64,000 nucleotides of DNA from Cystobasidiopsis lactophilus (taxonomy: Eukaryota; Basidiomycota; Agaricostilbomycetes; Agaricostilbales; Chionosphaeraceae). Within the stretch, counting starts at the first letter, position 1; each line of letters begins with the position of its first letter. This document shows, piece after piece, positions 62,862 to 64,000 of this stretch. The notes beneath the pieces were generated by a model. It worked only from the letters and a program-made list of their open reading frames with translations, was not told the DNA's origin and did not search any database. The position numbers were made by a program, and so were the translations under genes. The stretch is from positions 3,531,631 to 3,595,630 of the forward strand of contig BCIO01000001.1 of NCBI GenBank assembly GCA_001599975.1, read 5' to 3'.

Positions 62862-63722
62862 ATGGTATCAGGCATTGACGTCGTGGATCTCCCACACGAA
62901 ACTGTCTCTTTCCGGGTCAACGAAGGAAAGCTCAAGGTCAAATTACAATATGGCGAGTTCTTGCTTTGCTGTTACTCTGTTTACTATTAACAAGTCGTTG
63001 TGACAGTCCACTTCAAACCCGCTGAAATGGGGCATCTAGGAGTGGCGGAAGCTGGCAAAGCCATGGTCTTCGCTCCAGGGTACGCCTCTTTCTCTCGCCC
63101 TTTCACGTTAGCACGGCTTGCCCACAGAATATGGCAGATTCAAGGGCACCCGAAAGGACTTCCGTGCACAGGTAACGTGCATTCCTACGACAGTCCGGAA
63201 ACCGCTGAATGGCTCGAATCCAGTTCAACTACTTTGCCACCAAAGGCTGGGAGTGTCTTACCTGGGACAACGTGGGCATCAACACTTCGAACGTTTCCAG
63301 AGACCTCCTTCATTACTGCGAGACCACCCCAAGCACTTTCAATGCCTGCAATCAGTATGCCGTCGTGATGATCAAGGGCATCCAAGAGGTCCTCCAAGCC
63401 AGTCAAATGAGCGACAAAGAGATATACCTCTTTGCTAATAGCATGGGTGTCCCTCTTTCGATTCGCGCATTCGGAGGTATGGTTGGCCAGGGCAGATATA
63501 TGCTCAAAACGGCGTGTAAGCTCCAGCCCACCATCTCAAACGGACGTGTAGATGACGAACTTTGTTCTAGTTCTGAACAACGGTTGGCACGATCCCACGA
63601 AAGCCTTCCACTCCGACGCTGTAAGGTTCAAGTTGATATCGTCGTCGTCGCCGCTGGGGCTTAATTTAAAGGCTGTGGCGACGGCAGCGAAACCGGCTCG
63701 ATCCAGAACTTGTCTTCAGTAA
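62862..63722 (+). CDS. alpha/beta-hydrolase-like protein, model partly unresolved
   Basis: ATG 62862 starts MVSGIDVVDLPHETVSFRVN. Later exons encode KPAEMGHLGVAEAGKAMVFA, YGRFKGTRKDFRAQ, FNYFATKGWECLTWDNVGIN and IYLFANSMGVPLSIRAFGG. The A-N-S-M-G run sits where the nucleophile elbow (G-x-S-x-G) is expected, so this looks like a hydrolase with a variant elbow. The join after MVFAPG is one base out of frame with any simple GT-AG intron found, so there may be a sequence error or an unusual site. A last exon via GTAAGC near 63514 gives FLNNGWHDPTKAFHSDAV, ending at 63722 or earlier. It overlaps a minus-strand open frame. Confidence 0.55.
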
Positions 63723-64000
63723 TCATGCCAATGCGCACGACGAGTGGCAGTGGCAGAAGCTGAAAGCGGTCGATGCAAGCTACCCGGGGCGCCTCCAAGC
63801 TGTCTCTCCAATTGAGTTTCTCCTTCAATTGAGGGCTTTGCAGTAGGCCCGCTCTCTCCCCATAAAGGCTTTCCAAAAACACTGAAGGTACAATTTTAGT
63901 GGCATGCACCTTGACCGCCTAGCTCTGGCCGCTTTCGTTGCCAAATTTCTGCCGTCCAAGTCCAACGCCACCCCGAACAAGATTGTGATCATACGCTCCA
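63661..64000 (-). CDS. possible partial minus-strand gene running off the window
   Basis: An exon-like frame from an AG acceptor at about 63922 down to the stop at 63661 reads HATKIVPSVFLESLYGERAG, then LNWRDSLEAPRVACIDRFQL, and ends ITEDKFWIEPVSLP. Codon use looks coding and better than the opposite strand here. The upstream part lies beyond the window edge. It overlaps the tail of the hydrolase model, so one of the two is probably wrong. Family not recognised. Confidence 0.35.

Overview
The window is a nuclear contig from a compact, intron-dense fungal genome, most probably a basidiomycete. Genes sit a few tens to a few hundred bases apart on both strands. Most carry several introns of about 45-76 nt with GTGAGT-like donors, CTGAC-like branch sites and CAG acceptors. 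The gene set is fungal (TOK1-type potassium channel, Dsc2, Rcf2, Rmt2, Swr1). A few N bases near position 200-500 show it is a draft assembly. No tRNA, rRNA, mobile element, CRISPR array or bacterial-type operon was recognised.

Layout. 1-9.4 kb: a Lys/Ala-rich protein tail, a SAP plus F-box protein, UDP-glucose 4-epimerase, a TatD-family hydrolase, histidyl-tRNA synthetase and a small single-span membrane protein. 9.4-10.7 kb: no gene, but a degenerate repeat of about 140 bp. 10.7-22.7 kb: the most distinctive region, eleven paralogous plus-strand genes in tandem. Each has an N-terminal F-box-like helix region, a Cys-rich putative zinc module and a phase-2 intron just after the last Cys pair. 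They form two subfamilies, in the order A A A B A A B B B B B. Five type-A genes share an upstream TCCCACGAGTTT-type motif, and several type-B genes end in an Asp/Tyr-rich or acidic tail on the last exon. 22.7-28 kb: Rcf2, an amino-acid/choline-type permease and a short-chain dehydrogenase, all on the minus strand.

28-46 kb: housekeeping genes. These are UTP15, UBA3, MTG1, ISY1, mitochondrial enoyl reductase ETR1, a CaiB/BaiF CoA-transferase, two adjacent Cys-tail (CYSTM-like) proteins, the two-pore TOK1 channel and DSC2. 46-64 kb: SWR1, an F-box/LRR-like protein, a second permease of the same family, RMT2, a MYND-finger protein, a DnaJ-X co-chaperone with an N-terminal CxxC pair, and an alpha/beta hydrolase at the edge.

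The F-box array would act as substrate receptors of SCF ligases if the F-box call is right. UBA3 (cullin neddylation) and DSC2 (Golgi/ER ubiquitin ligase) lie in the same window, but nothing in the sequence shows co-regulation. Other points of note are several very short exons (12, 13 and 15 nt). The 13-nt exon encodes the first part of the TOK1 second selectivity filter. A mitochondrial-presequence-like extension lies upstream of the first AUG of histidyl-tRNA synthetase, and another lies upstream of MTG1 behind an in-frame TGA.
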